From: Geothrix limicola
GTDB lineage: Bacteria; Acidobacteriota; Holophagae; Holophagales; Holophagaceae
Direction: 5' to 3'
Length of the DNA: 64,000 nucleotides
Assembly: GCF_030268085.1 (NCBI RefSeq)
Contig: NZ_BSDE01000003.1
Coordinates: forward strand, 1-64,000
The stretch's first letter is position 1; each line of letters starts with the position of its first letter. Of the stretch, positions 54,573 through 64,000 are shown piece by piece. The notes beneath the pieces were generated by a model. That model saw nothing but the letters and a program-made list of their open reading frames with translations, was not told the DNA's origin and searched no databases. The position numbers and the translations under genes are program-made.

Positions 54573-55403
54573 CTAGAGCCCCAGGCGCACCTGGCGGCCC
54601 CGCGCCTCGAACCAGAGGGCGTCGGCATCGGTGATGGCCGCGGGCGGACGTGCTCCGGGTCCCAGCACGCAGCGGCCGAGACGGCCCGCGGGCACCGCGC
54701 TGGGATGCACGTAGCAGCCCGGAAGGTGCCCCTCCTGTTCAGGCGCCAGCTCGGCGGCGGTCTGGATGAGCGCCTGCGGACTGCCCACCTCGCGCCAGGG
54801 GAAGGGTTCCACCACCACGCCCAGGTGGAGGGCCAGCCGCGGGCGCAGATCGTTCACTTCACTGGGCCCCTGGGGCAGGAGGGCCAGGGCCTCGGGCGAC
54901 CAGGCGGCGGCTCCCGTGAAATGGAAGGGCCCCTTAGGCCCGGCCACGCCCTTGGGCAGCACACGGTCCGCCTCGTCCAGCCACACCGGGTTCCAGTCCC
55001 CGCCCGGATGGGGTATGAGCAGCCAGCTCAGCGTCGCCGCCGCGGCCCGGTGGGCTTCCCGCAGGCGGGCGAAGGGCACGGCTTCGGCCCACACATCGGC
55101 ATTCCAGGTCAGCAGCTCCGAGGCCACGCGGCCCTGGGCGTGCCGCAGGCCGCCCGCGCTGCCCAGCAGCTCCGGTTCCTCGAAGACCTCCAGCCCATGG
55201 GCCACGCCGCGGAGAAGGTCCGTGTGCAGGTGGGCGTTGCATCCGAGGTGGCGCAGCCCGGCTCCGCGCAGGGCCTCGGCTCCCCATTGGAGGAGGGGTC
55301 TTCCCCTCAGCGTCCAGGCGGGCTTGGGCAGGCACTGGCTGAGGGCCCCCATGCGCAGCCCCAGGCCCGCCGCGAGCAGGAAGCCCTCCAGCGGCTCAGT
55401 CAT
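54573..55403 (-). CDS. murU: Sugar-1-phosphate nucleotidyltransferase, MurU-like
   Basis: 276 residues. Nucleotidyltransferase fold with LLAAGLGLRMGALSQCLPKPAW (segments; the LxAGxGxRMxPLT...PKP consensus) and NADVWAE, the metal Asp. HPGGDWNPVWLD and FTGAAAWSPEAL resemble MurU-type enzymes. It would convert MurNAc-1-phosphate to UDP-MurNAc. The C-terminal ~50 residues (HPSAVPAGRLGRCVLGPGA) look like a short left-handed-helix remnant, an addition not typical of MurU, so other sugar-1-phosphates remain possible. The start overlaps the CorC-like gene by 8 bases. Confidence 0.8.
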   Translation of the reverse strand: MTEPLEGFLLAAGLGLRMGALSQCLPKPAWTLRGRPLLQWGAEALRGAGLRHLGCNAHLHTDLLRGVAHGLEVFEEPELLGSAGGLRHAQGRVASELLTWNADVWAEAVPFARLREAHRAAAATLSWLLIPHPGGDWNPVWLDEADRVLPKGVAGPKGPFHFTGAAAWSPEALALLPQGPSEVNDLRPRLALHLGVVVEPFPWREVGSPQALIQTAAELAPEQEGHLPGCYVHPSAVPAGRLGRCVLGPGARPPAAITDADALWFEARGRQVRLGL

Positions 55404-56715
55404 GGGCAGGCTCGTTGACGTGCTCCGGAGGCAGCGGCTTGAGCAGGAACTGGCCCGGCGCCAGGCCCCGCATGGACAGCACGCGCACGCGCCAGCCCTC
55501 GAGGCGCAGCTCGTCGCCGGGCCGCAGGACCCGGCCCAGCTGCTCCTGGAAGAAGCCTCCGAGGCTGACGGAGCCGGCCACGGTCTCCAGGTTCAGCCCC
55601 AGGTGATCCGCCAGCTGCTCCAACAGGACGTTCCCCTGGGCCAGCCAGGCGCCGCTGCGGGTGCGCCGGAGCTGGATCGCCTCCCGGTCGAACTCGTCCT
55701 GGATCTCGCCCACCAGCTCTTCCAGCACGTCCTCCAGGGTCACCAGTCCGTCGACGCCGCCGTGCTCGTTCACCACCAGCGCGAGGTGCTGCTTTCGAAG
55801 CTGGAAGTCCATCAGGAGTCCCTGGATGGGCTTCATCTCCGGCACGAAGAAGGCGGGCCGCGCCAGGTCGCGCAGATCCACCGCGCCGTTCAGATCCTGC
55901 ATGGCCCACAGCAGCTCTTTCAGGTGGATGATGCCGACCACGCGATCGAGGTCGCCTTCCACCAGGGGGATGCGCGTGTGGGGCGTGCTGCGGGCCAGGG
56001 CCAGGTTGTCCGCGAGGCTGCGGGTCAGGTCGAAGCAGACCACCTGGGCCCGGGGCACGGAGATCTCCTTCACCATGCGGCGGCTGAAATCGAAGAGGTT
56101 CTCGATGAGCTCCTTCCGGTCGAGCTCGAGGTGCCCCTCGGCCTGGCTGCGCTCCAGCATCCGCCGGAACTCGGCCTCCGAGGGCAGCAGGTCCTCCGCG
56201 TCCGCCTCGGGCTGCACGCGAAGCAGCCACAGCACGCCGTGGCTGAGTTTGGTGAGGCCCCAGGTGAGCGGCCGCACCAGCCGCGACCAGGCCAGCAGGG
56301 GCGCCGCGGTGCGCAGGGCCCAGGGAAGCGCCGAGCGGATGGCGAGGCTGCGGGGCACCAGTTCGGCCAGCACGACGTGAAGCGTGGTCATCAGCAGCAG
56401 GGCCAGACCCGTGCTGAAGGGCAGCACGAGGCGGGGCCAGGGCAGATGGCCGAAGAGGGTGAGGAAGGCGTGGCTGAACAGCCCCTCGCCCACGGCGCCC
56501 AGGGCCAGGGCGCAGAGCACGATGCCCGCCTGGATGGCCGAGAGGTGGTGGGAGAGGCCGCGGTGGACCTCCAGGGCGCGCTGGGCGCGGGCGTCCTCTT
56601 CCGCCAACGCTTCCAGCTGGGTCGCGCGCACGCGCACCGCCGCGAATTCGGCCATGACGAAAAAGGCGCTGGCGAAGATGAGGGCGGCGCAGATCAGGGC
56701 CGCGGCGAGGGTCAC
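55396..56715 (-). CDS. CorC/HlyC-family membrane protein (CNNM-CBS-CorC)
   Basis: 439 residues. A DUF21/CNNM transmembrane domain with about four helices (LICAALIFASAFFVMAEFAAVRVR near the start, in segments) is followed by a CBS pair (about 205-330; HTRIPLVEGDLDRVVGIIHLKELL and LALVVNEHGGVDGLVTLEDVLEELVGEI, segments) and a C-terminal CorC_HlyC domain. Relatives act in Mg2+/Co2+ homeostasis. It heads the corC-murU-amgK unit, the three genes overlapping or nearly so. The ATG is five bases from the FrzS/AglZ-like gene's stop. Confidence 0.93.
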   Translation of the reverse strand: MTLAAALICAALIFASAFFVMAEFAAVRVRATQLEALAEEDARAQRALEVHRGLSHHLSAIQAGIVLCALALGAVGEGLFSHAFLTLFGHLPWPRLVLPFSTGLALLLMTTLHVVLAELVPRSLAIRSALPWALRTAAPLLAWSRLVRPLTWGLTKLSHGVLWLLRVQPEADAEDLLPSEAEFRRMLERSQAEGHLELDRKELIENLFDFSRRMVKEISVPRAQVVCFDLTRSLADNLALARSTPHTRIPLVEGDLDRVVGIIHLKELLWAMQDLNGAVDLRDLARPAFFVPEMKPIQGLLMDFQLRKQHLALVVNEHGGVDGLVTLEDVLEELVGEIQDEFDREAIQLRRTRSGAWLAQGNVLLEQLADHLGLNLETVAGSVSLGGFFQEQLGRVLRPGDELRLEGWRVRVLSMRGLAPGQFLLKPLPPEHVNEPAHD

Positions 56716-56720
56716 AGCGA

Positions 56721-58511
56721 TCAGCCCCTGGTCAGGTCCGAGCCGCGCCGGGCCTTGTCCTGGATGTCCTGGAACAGGCCGTCGAGGTTCTGCAGGCGCT
56801 CCCGGTGCTCGGCGAGCTGGCCGAGGATGGCGGCCTTCTCGCGGTCCAGCGCCACATAGGCCTCCTGCTGCTGATCGAGGGCCTGGTTCATGCGGGCGAT
56901 CTCGGCCTCCTTCTGGTCCAGGCCGTTCATCAGTTCGAGCCGTTCCCCCTCGTGCAGGATCCGGGCCTCATCCAGCTCCTGGCAGGTTCCCCCCAGGCGG
57001 ATCGTGAGCATGCCGATCTCCTCCTGGTGCTTGTGGATGGCCTCCTGGCGCTCCGTCAGCAACTGGTCGCGTTCGAGCACCTGGGCCTGGCTGGCCTCCA
57101 GGGCCGCCTCCACCTCCTGCAGGCGGGTCCCCAGTTCGGCCAGATCCCGGCCCTGGCCGCGCATGGTCGCTTCCAGCCCCGCGATCTCCATCTGGTAGAC
57201 GTGGGCCTTCTCCTTGTAGCCCGTCACCTCCAGCAGCGCCGCCTGATGCACGCCTTCGAGCGCAGCGTGCTGCGCCACGAGGCCTTCGAGGGTGGCGTTC
57301 AGCTGGCCCTGCGCAATCTGGGATTCCTCCAGCTCCCGCCCGAGGGCGGCGATGGCCTCCTCCTTGGCGTTCGACAGGGCTTCCATCTCCAGGGCCTTGT
57401 CGGCCAGGGCGAGGTCCATCTCCTGCTGCTTGGCGGCCAGGGCCGCTTCCATCTCATGGATCTTCGACGCCAGGGCCGTCTCGAGTTCCTGGGCCTTGGC
57501 GCGGAAGGGCTCCAGATCGAGGTTCTCGTGCAGGAGACGGTCGCGTTCCTTGAGCAGTTCGATGGCCCGCTGGGACTTCTCCCCCACCTGGTGGTTGAGG
57601 GTCTCCACCTGGTGGATCAGGTCCGTGCGCTCGCCGAGCGCCTCCTTCAACTGGGCCTTGAGCGTCTCGGCGCTTTCCCCCTCGCGGCCGCGGCTGTCTT
57701 CGAGGGCCCGCAGGGCCGCCTCGGTTTCCGCCAGGCGCGCCTTCAGCGCTTCGGATTCACGGTTGCTCCGTTCCAGCTCGTCCAGATTCAGGGTCACCGA
57801 ATTCAGCTGGCGCTGGACCTGCTGCGCATCGGCCTCGGCCTGCTGGATGCGCTGGTCCGCCGCCGCGAGGCGCTGATCCTTGGCGCGGAGCTCCTCGTGC
57901 AGCGCGGCGACCTGCTCTTCCAGCAGCTTGACGTGGCGCGAATCCGGGGGCACTTCGCCCCTGGCATCCAGATGGGTGGTCTGCACCGGCGAGGTGGGAC
58001 GCACTCCGAAGACGGGCGTCGAATCCGGATTGGCGGCGGGGCTTTCCAGCACGTTCTTGAGGCCGTCCAGCCAGTCGTCGCCCAGCTCGGTGTCCACCAG
58101 CTCGCCGAAGGGGTTGTCCGGATCCAGCGTGCGGCTCGGCACCAGGGGCGTCAGGGCCGCCACCAGGGCGCTGGGCGCGATGGGCTTGTGGAGGTAGAGG
58201 TCGGCCTTGCTCTTGCCCTGGTTCAGATTCTGGTGGCGCCGGTACTCCTCTTCCGTCGCCTTGGCGCTGATGAGCGCGATCTTCACGCCATCGAGCTTCG
58301 GGTTCTTCCGGATGGAGGAGCACAGCGCGTAGCCCTTGTTGTCGGCCACCTCCACGCAGATGAACACGGCGGCGTAGGCTCCACCCTCCAGGCGCGCCAG
58401 CACGCCATCCGGCGAGGACGCCACCTCGAGATCGAAGGCCGCCTCAAGACTGACTTGGTGCTCTTTGAGGAAGCTCCGGTCGCTGTCCACAAGCAGGAGG
58501 CGTTGGCCCAT
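56721..58511 (-). CDS. FrzS/AglZ-like protein: pseudo-receiver plus long coiled coil
   Basis: 596 residues. Residues 1 to about 130 form a receiver-like domain: RLLLVDSD with acidic residues, then AYAAVFICVEVADNKGYALCSSIRKNPKL in segments, where the phospho-acceptor position holds Cys instead of Asp, and DLYLHKPI with the conserved Lys. A linker (about 130-185) is followed by about 380 residues of near-continuous coiled coil rich in Glu/Gln/Leu/Ala. The layout and the GYxLC...ADxYLHKP wording match Myxococcus FrzS/AglZ motility proteins, whose pseudo-receivers are not phosphorylated. Role inferred: a polarity or motility scaffold. No frz genes are near. Confidence 0.85.
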   Translation of the reverse strand: MGQRLLLVDSDRSFLKEHQVSLEAAFDLEVASSPDGVLARLEGGAYAAVFICVEVADNKGYALCSSIRKNPKLDGVKIALISAKATEEEYRRHQNLNQGKSKADLYLHKPIAPSALVAALTPLVPSRTLDPDNPFGELVDTELGDDWLDGLKNVLESPAANPDSTPVFGVRPTSPVQTTHLDARGEVPPDSRHVKLLEEQVAALHEELRAKDQRLAAADQRIQQAEADAQQVQRQLNSVTLNLDELERSNRESEALKARLAETEAALRALEDSRGREGESAETLKAQLKEALGERTDLIHQVETLNHQVGEKSQRAIELLKERDRLLHENLDLEPFRAKAQELETALASKIHEMEAALAAKQQEMDLALADKALEMEALSNAKEEAIAALGRELEESQIAQGQLNATLEGLVAQHAALEGVHQAALLEVTGYKEKAHVYQMEIAGLEATMRGQGRDLAELGTRLQEVEAALEASQAQVLERDQLLTERQEAIHKHQEEIGMLTIRLGGTCQELDEARILHEGERLELMNGLDQKEAEIARMNQALDQQQEAYVALDREKAAILGQLAEHRERLQNLDGLFQDIQDKARRGSDLTRG

Positions 58512-58559
58512 GGTCGATCCTTAGGCTTTGGTTGAACCCCCAAGTCTAGCGGAATGAAC

Positions 58560-58584
58560 GAAGCCCCGGGGAATCCGGGGCTTC
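58560..58584 (-). terminator. Likely terminator hairpin after htrA
   Basis: GAAGCCCCGG-GGAAT-CCGGGGCTTC, a perfect 10-bp stem 31 bases past the htrA stop, read on the minus strand. The following sequence (GTTCATT) is only weakly T-rich, so intrinsic termination may be partial. Confidence 0.6.
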
Positions 58585-58615
58585 ACTCCGATCAACTTGG
58601 CGGTGGCTTCGACCC

Positions 58616-60115
58616 TCAGCGGGGCGAAATGGCCAGGGTGACTTCCTGGTTCCCGTTGGGGGTCTGGATGAAGAGCAGCAGGGTGCGGCCCCCGGCCCTC
58701 TTCACCTGGGCGTTGAATTCCGCCACATTGTTCACGGCCTGCCGGCCCACCGCCGTGATGATCATGCCCGGGGCCAGCCCGCGGTCGGCGGCGGGGGAGC
58801 GGGGGTCCACCGTGGTCACCACCACGCCCTTGATGCGATTCTTGGGATCGGCGGATTCCACCTTGAAGCCGTAGGTCTTCTCCAGGTTCAGGCTCTTGGC
58901 ATCGTCCGGGGACTTCGGCGAGGCCTCGTCCTCGGACTCCTCACCGGATTCCCGGCGGCGCTGGTCCTCGATGGCCTTCCGGTCGCCGAGGGTGACGTTC
59001 AGGCTGATCGCCTTGCCGTCGCGCAGGAGGCTCAGCTTGATGGTCTCGCCCGCCCGGCGGCTGGAGACGGCGGCCACCAGTTCATCCTGGCTGTTGACGG
59101 CCTGGCCGTCCACCGCCGTGATCACGTCCAGGCGCTGCACGCCGGCCTTGTCGGCGGCCTGCCCCTTTTCGACCGTGCTCACCACCACACCCTGCTTGGC
59201 GCCGAGGGCGTCCTGGTAGGCCTGGTCCAGGTCCATGGGCCGCACGCCCAGGTAGCCGCGGCTCACGGGCTTGCCGCTGCGCAGGTCCTTGAGGATGCGG
59301 TTCACCATGCTGATGGGCACCGCGAAGCCGATGTTCTGGCCCGCAGGATTGATGGCGGTGTTGATGCCGATCACCTCGCCCTTGAGGTTCAGCAGCGGCC
59401 CGCCGGAATTGCCGCGGTTGATGGCGGCGTCCGTCTGCAGGTACGAGCTCACGCCCGCATCGAGCTTGCGGCCCCGGGCGCTGAGGATGCCCTGGGTGAC
59501 CGTGTGCTCCAGACCCAGGGGGTTGCCGATGGCCACCACCCATTCGCCGATGCGCAGGGCGTCCGAATCGCCGAGCTTGGCGTAAGGCAGATGGGCCGCG
59601 TCGATCTTGATGAGGGCGATGTCCAGCTCCTTGTCCTTGCCCAGTACCGTCGCCTTGTAGGACTTCCCGTCGCTGACCTTCACTTCCAGGGCATTGTCCG
59701 ATCCGCCCATGCTGGCGATCACGTGGTAGTTCGTGAGGATCTCGCCCTGGGGGCTGATGATCACGCCCGAACCGCCGGAGACGGCCCGCTGCTCGTCCTC
59801 ACCACCGCGGGGGCTGCGCCGCTGCTGGGGCCCGCCGGGGCCGAAGAAGAAATCAAAGAAATCCTGGCCTCCGACCTGGGGGTGCTCGAACCGGTTCTTC
59901 ACGAAACTGGTGTTGGTGATGGCCACCACCGTGGGGTTGAGCTTCTCGGCCACTTCCGCGATGGGCGGCAGGTGGTCCATCCCCCTCGCCTCCACCGTCA
60001 CGGGTTTTTCTTCCTGAGCCGAAGCCACCCAACCGTGGCTGAGGCCCATGCCCAAGGCCATGCACCCGGCCGCAAAGGCCGACAAGCCCAGAACCTGCTT
60101 TACCTGACGCTTCAT
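58616..60115 (-). CDS. degP: Periplasmic serine protease, HtrA/DegP family
   Basis: 499 residues from the ATG at 60115 (GAGGG upstream), with an N-terminal signal (VLGLSAFAAGCMALGMGL). The trypsin-like triad is visible: His in LTNYHVIA, Asp in ELDIALIKID and Ser in RGNSGGPLL. Two PDZ domains follow (SRGYLGVRPMDLDQAY...; DPKNRIKGVVVTTVDPRSPAADRG, segments), separated by a charged linker rich in Glu/Asp/Ser/Arg (about residues 370-400). Glycine-, Arg-rich loop GGPQQRRSPRGGEDEQ near 100 resembles the DegP LA loop region. It degrades or chaperones misfolded envelope proteins. Confidence 0.93.
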   Translation of the reverse strand: MKRQVKQVLGLSAFAAGCMALGMGLSHGWVASAQEEKPVTVEARGMDHLPPIAEVAEKLNPTVVAITNTSFVKNRFEHPQVGGQDFFDFFFGPGGPQQRRSPRGGEDEQRAVSGGSGVIISPQGEILTNYHVIASMGGSDNALEVKVSDGKSYKATVLGKDKELDIALIKIDAAHLPYAKLGDSDALRIGEWVVAIGNPLGLEHTVTQGILSARGRKLDAGVSSYLQTDAAINRGNSGGPLLNLKGEVIGINTAINPAGQNIGFAVPISMVNRILKDLRSGKPVSRGYLGVRPMDLDQAYQDALGAKQGVVVSTVEKGQAADKAGVQRLDVITAVDGQAVNSQDELVAAVSSRRAGETIKLSLLRDGKAISLNVTLGDRKAIEDQRRRESGEESEDEASPKSPDDAKSLNLEKTYGFKVESADPKNRIKGVVVTTVDPRSPAADRGLAPGMIITAVGRQAVNNVAEFNAQVKRAGGRTLLLFIQTPNGNQEVTLAISPR

Positions 60116-60224
60116 GACATCCCTCACTTGGCCGGGGTCCCGGCGTAATCTTTCGATGACCGCAGTCCCCCGAAGGTTCCCGCTGGCCTTTCCAGGGCGA
60201 CCAGGATAATCTGAGTGGTCCAAC

Positions 60225-60302
60225 GGCGGCTGTAGTTCAGTTGGTTAGAGCACTGGATTGTGATTCCAGTTGTCGCCGGTTCGAGTCCGGTCAGCCGCCC
60301 CA
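60225..60302 (+). tRNA. tRNA-His (anticodon GTG)
   Basis: 78 bases. The acceptor stem GCGGCTG/CAGCCGC pairs completely, with an encoded extra G(-1) opposite C73, the identity element of tRNA-His. The anticodon stem CTGGA/TCCAG frames loop TTGTGAT with anticodon GTG at 60260-60262. The T-arm has GGTTCGAGTCC, and 3' CCA is encoded. A strong terminator follows. Confidence 0.97.
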
Positions 60303-60337
60303 AACGAAAGGCCCCCCATTCGGGGGGCTTTTCGTTT
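60303..60337 (+). terminator. Intrinsic terminator of tRNA-His
   Basis: Extended stem AACGAAAG-GCCCCCC with loop ATTC and GGGGGGC-TTTTCGTT. A run of T follows the GC core, so it is a standard rho-independent terminator directly after the tRNA. Confidence 0.85.
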
Positions 60338-60484
60338 GGGGTTACCCGAGGGCTCGAATCGGCGGAGGCTCCGCCTCCCTGAGCCGTCAGGCGGAGGGGA
60401 CCGCGGAGACAGCGCGGGGCGCTGTCGGGAGCGGGACCGGCAGATGGCGAAGCCAGACGCAGTTCGAGTCCCCGCCCCCCTCCT
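60338..60484. other. Intergenic region with several dyads, no gene seen
   Basis: Two short GC dyads (GGCGGAGG-CTCCGCCTCC-like near 60362-60378, GACAGCGC-GGG-GCGCTGTC near 60407-60426) and a GTTCGAGTCCCC string near 60460 that resembles a tRNA T-arm, but no tRNA can be folded from it. Its function, if any, is unknown. Confidence 0.4.
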
Positions 60485-60518
60485 CAAAAAATGGGAGCCC
60501 CCAAATGGAGGCTCCCAT
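60485..60518 (-). terminator. Intrinsic terminator of galE
   Basis: On the minus strand ATGGGAGCC, a loop of about 10 bases, then GGCTCCCAT followed by TTTTTT. A canonical rho-independent terminator for the gal operon; the hairpin at 60541-60570 lies between it and galE. Confidence 0.85.
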
Positions 60519-60540
60519 CCAATCCTTCCATCCCCAACCA

Positions 60541-60570
60541 GCGGAAGGCCCCCGGATCGGGGCCTTCCGC
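60541..60570 (-). terminator. Second hairpin after galE
   Basis: GCGGAAGGCCCC with loop CGGATC and GGGGCCTTCCGC, a perfect 12-bp stem just past galE, without a T-run. It probably acts in tandem with the terminator at 60485-60518. Confidence 0.6.
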
Positions 60571-60582
60571 AACGGGTCCCCC

Positions 60583-61569
60583 CTAGGCCCCGTACCCCAC
60601 AGGATGTTGCCGACGCCAGTTCCAGGTGCTCTGGACGATGGATTCCAGGCTCGGGTAGCGGGGCTCCCAGCCCAGTTCCTGGCGGATCTTGTCGCTGGAG
60701 GCCACCAGCACGGCCGGATCTCCGGCCCGGCGCGGCTCGACCTCCACGGGAATGGGATGGCCCGTGATCCGGCGGGCCACGTCGATGACCTGGCGGACCG
60801 AATAGCCCTGGCCATTGCCCAGGTTGTAGATGAGCGGCGTGCCCTTGCCCAGGGCCCGCAGGGCCAGCAGGTGGGCGGCGGCCAGGTCCTCCACGTGGAT
60901 GTAGTCGCGGATGCAGGTGCCGTCCGGGGTCGGGTAGTCCGTGCCGAAGAGCTTGATGGCGTCCCGCCGTCCCGCCGCCACGTCGAGGATCAGCGGGATG
61001 AGGTGGGTTTCGGGATGGTGGTCCTCGCCCAACCGCTCGGAGCAGCCCGAGGCGTTGAAGTAGCGCAGGGCCGCGTAGTCCAGGCCCCGCAGCCGGTGCA
61101 TCCAGTCCAGGGCGCCTTCCACCAGCAGCTTGGCGTAGCCATAGGCATTGGTGGGTGACTGGGGGTGCTTTTCATCGATGGGCGTGTACAGGGGCTCGCC
61201 GTAGGTCGCTGCCGTGGAGCTGAAGACGAACTGCTTCACCCCGGCGCGCATCATCGCATCCAGCAGCACCATGGGGCGGGCCGTGTTGTTCACGAAGAAG
61301 CGCCCCGGTTCGCGCATGGATTCGCCCGCCTCGATGTAGGCGGCGAAGTGGAGCACGGCGTCGACGGGCCGCTCGGCGAAGATCATGTCCAGCAGCACCG
61401 GATCCCCGCAGTCGCCCTGGACGAAGGCGGCCTCGGGATGAACGGCGGCGCGATGACCCTTCTCCAGGCTGTCCAGGACCGTGACGGCATAGCCCTCGCG
61501 GATGAGGAGGTCCACCGTGTGGCTGCCGATGAAGCCGGCTCCGCCGGTGACGAGGACGTGCGCGGTCAT
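60583..61569 (-). CDS. galE: UDP-glucose 4-epimerase
   Basis: 328 residues from the ATG at 61569 (GGAG six bases upstream). SDR-fold epimerase: NAD site VTGGAGFIGSHTVDLL (about 5-20), HFAAYIEAGES, the catalytic SSTAATYG and YGYAKLLVE (Ser and YxxxK), and DGTCIRDYIHVEDLA, diagnostic of GalE. It interconverts UDP-galactose and UDP-glucose. It is the last gene of the galT-alpha-galactosidase-galE unit. GalU at the other end of the window supplies UDP-glucose. Confidence 0.95.
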   Translation of the reverse strand: MTAHVLVTGGAGFIGSHTVDLLIREGYAVTVLDSLEKGHRAAVHPEAAFVQGDCGDPVLLDMIFAERPVDAVLHFAAYIEAGESMREPGRFFVNNTARPMVLLDAMMRAGVKQFVFSSTAATYGEPLYTPIDEKHPQSPTNAYGYAKLLVEGALDWMHRLRGLDYAALRYFNASGCSERLGEDHHPETHLIPLILDVAAGRRDAIKLFGTDYPTPDGTCIRDYIHVEDLAAAHLLALRALGKGTPLIYNLGNGQGYSVRQVIDVARRITGHPIPVEVEPRRAGDPAVLVASSDKIRQELGWEPRYPSLESIVQSTWNWRRQHPVGYGA

Positions 61570-61606
61570 GAAGGCTCCTGGCATGCGGAAATCGAAGAGA
61601 AGATCA

Positions 61607-64000
<2,394 letters not shown>

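Overview
This is a high-GC (about two thirds G+C by eye), gene-dense stretch of a bacterial chromosome with short intergenic gaps and many 4-nt ATGA stop/start overlaps. There are no insertion sequences, phage genes or CRISPR arrays. The gene content points to a Gram-negative, probably motile bacterium with an outer membrane: a porin, several predicted beta-barrels, a lipoprotein multicopper oxidase, periplasmic HtrA, FliW/CsrA, sigma-54 activators and a FrzS/AglZ-like protein. Protein style and gene mix suggest Acidobacteriota, class Holophagae (Geothrix/Holophaga-like). That placement is inference and needs a phylogeny.

Layout: 0-4 kb holds galU and a MerR-CopZ-CopA copper-efflux operon with a recognisable MerR-type promoter. 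4-11 kb holds housekeeping genes (mnmG, pssA, nupC) and small unknown membrane proteins. 11-18 kb is a run of uncharacterised cell-envelope or signalling genes (HEAT repeats plus pseudo-receiver, TPR/propeller, PEGA, small membrane protein). 18-24 kb has aroA, a 1007-residue sigma-54 activator with an internal AT-rich patch, and mutL. 24-29 kb is a five-gene metal/flavin redox operon (apbE, porin, multicopper oxidase, FMN-binding protein, membrane protein) headed by two Fur-like palindromes. 28.7-32.6 kb has a surface gluzincin-like protein and a phosphoesterase.

32.6-36.2 kb is a copper-peptide operon: an HvfA-like Cys-repeat peptide, HvfB (DUF692/MNIO), HvfC (DUF2063), YceI, an ECF sigma factor and a zinc-binding anti-sigma factor. 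36.3-38.9 kb has a DCC protein, a UPF0016 protein, rnd, fliW, csrA and a small YjfB-like motility gene. 38.9-49.3 kb has uvrA, a CHAD-histidine kinase pair (possibly leaderless), a zinc-ribbon PilZ protein, murI, a large inverted repeat, prmA and a second sigma-54 regulator. 49.4-53.5 kb has a thioredoxin-like protein, thpR, a small beta-barrel, a phosphatase-family enzyme and cobB. 53.5-58.5 kb encodes AmgK/MurU-like peptidoglycan recycling enzymes, a CorC-like protein and the FrzS/AglZ-like protein. The end holds htrA, tRNA-His and a galT-alpha-galactosidase-galE operon running off the right edge.

The strongest themes are metal homeostasis and extracytoplasmic redox: three separately regulated units (CopZA, the apbE/multicopper oxidase operon and the Hvf-like operon) lie within 36 kb. 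A second theme is receiver-like domains that lack the phosphorylatable aspartate, seen clearly in two proteins and possibly in a third.
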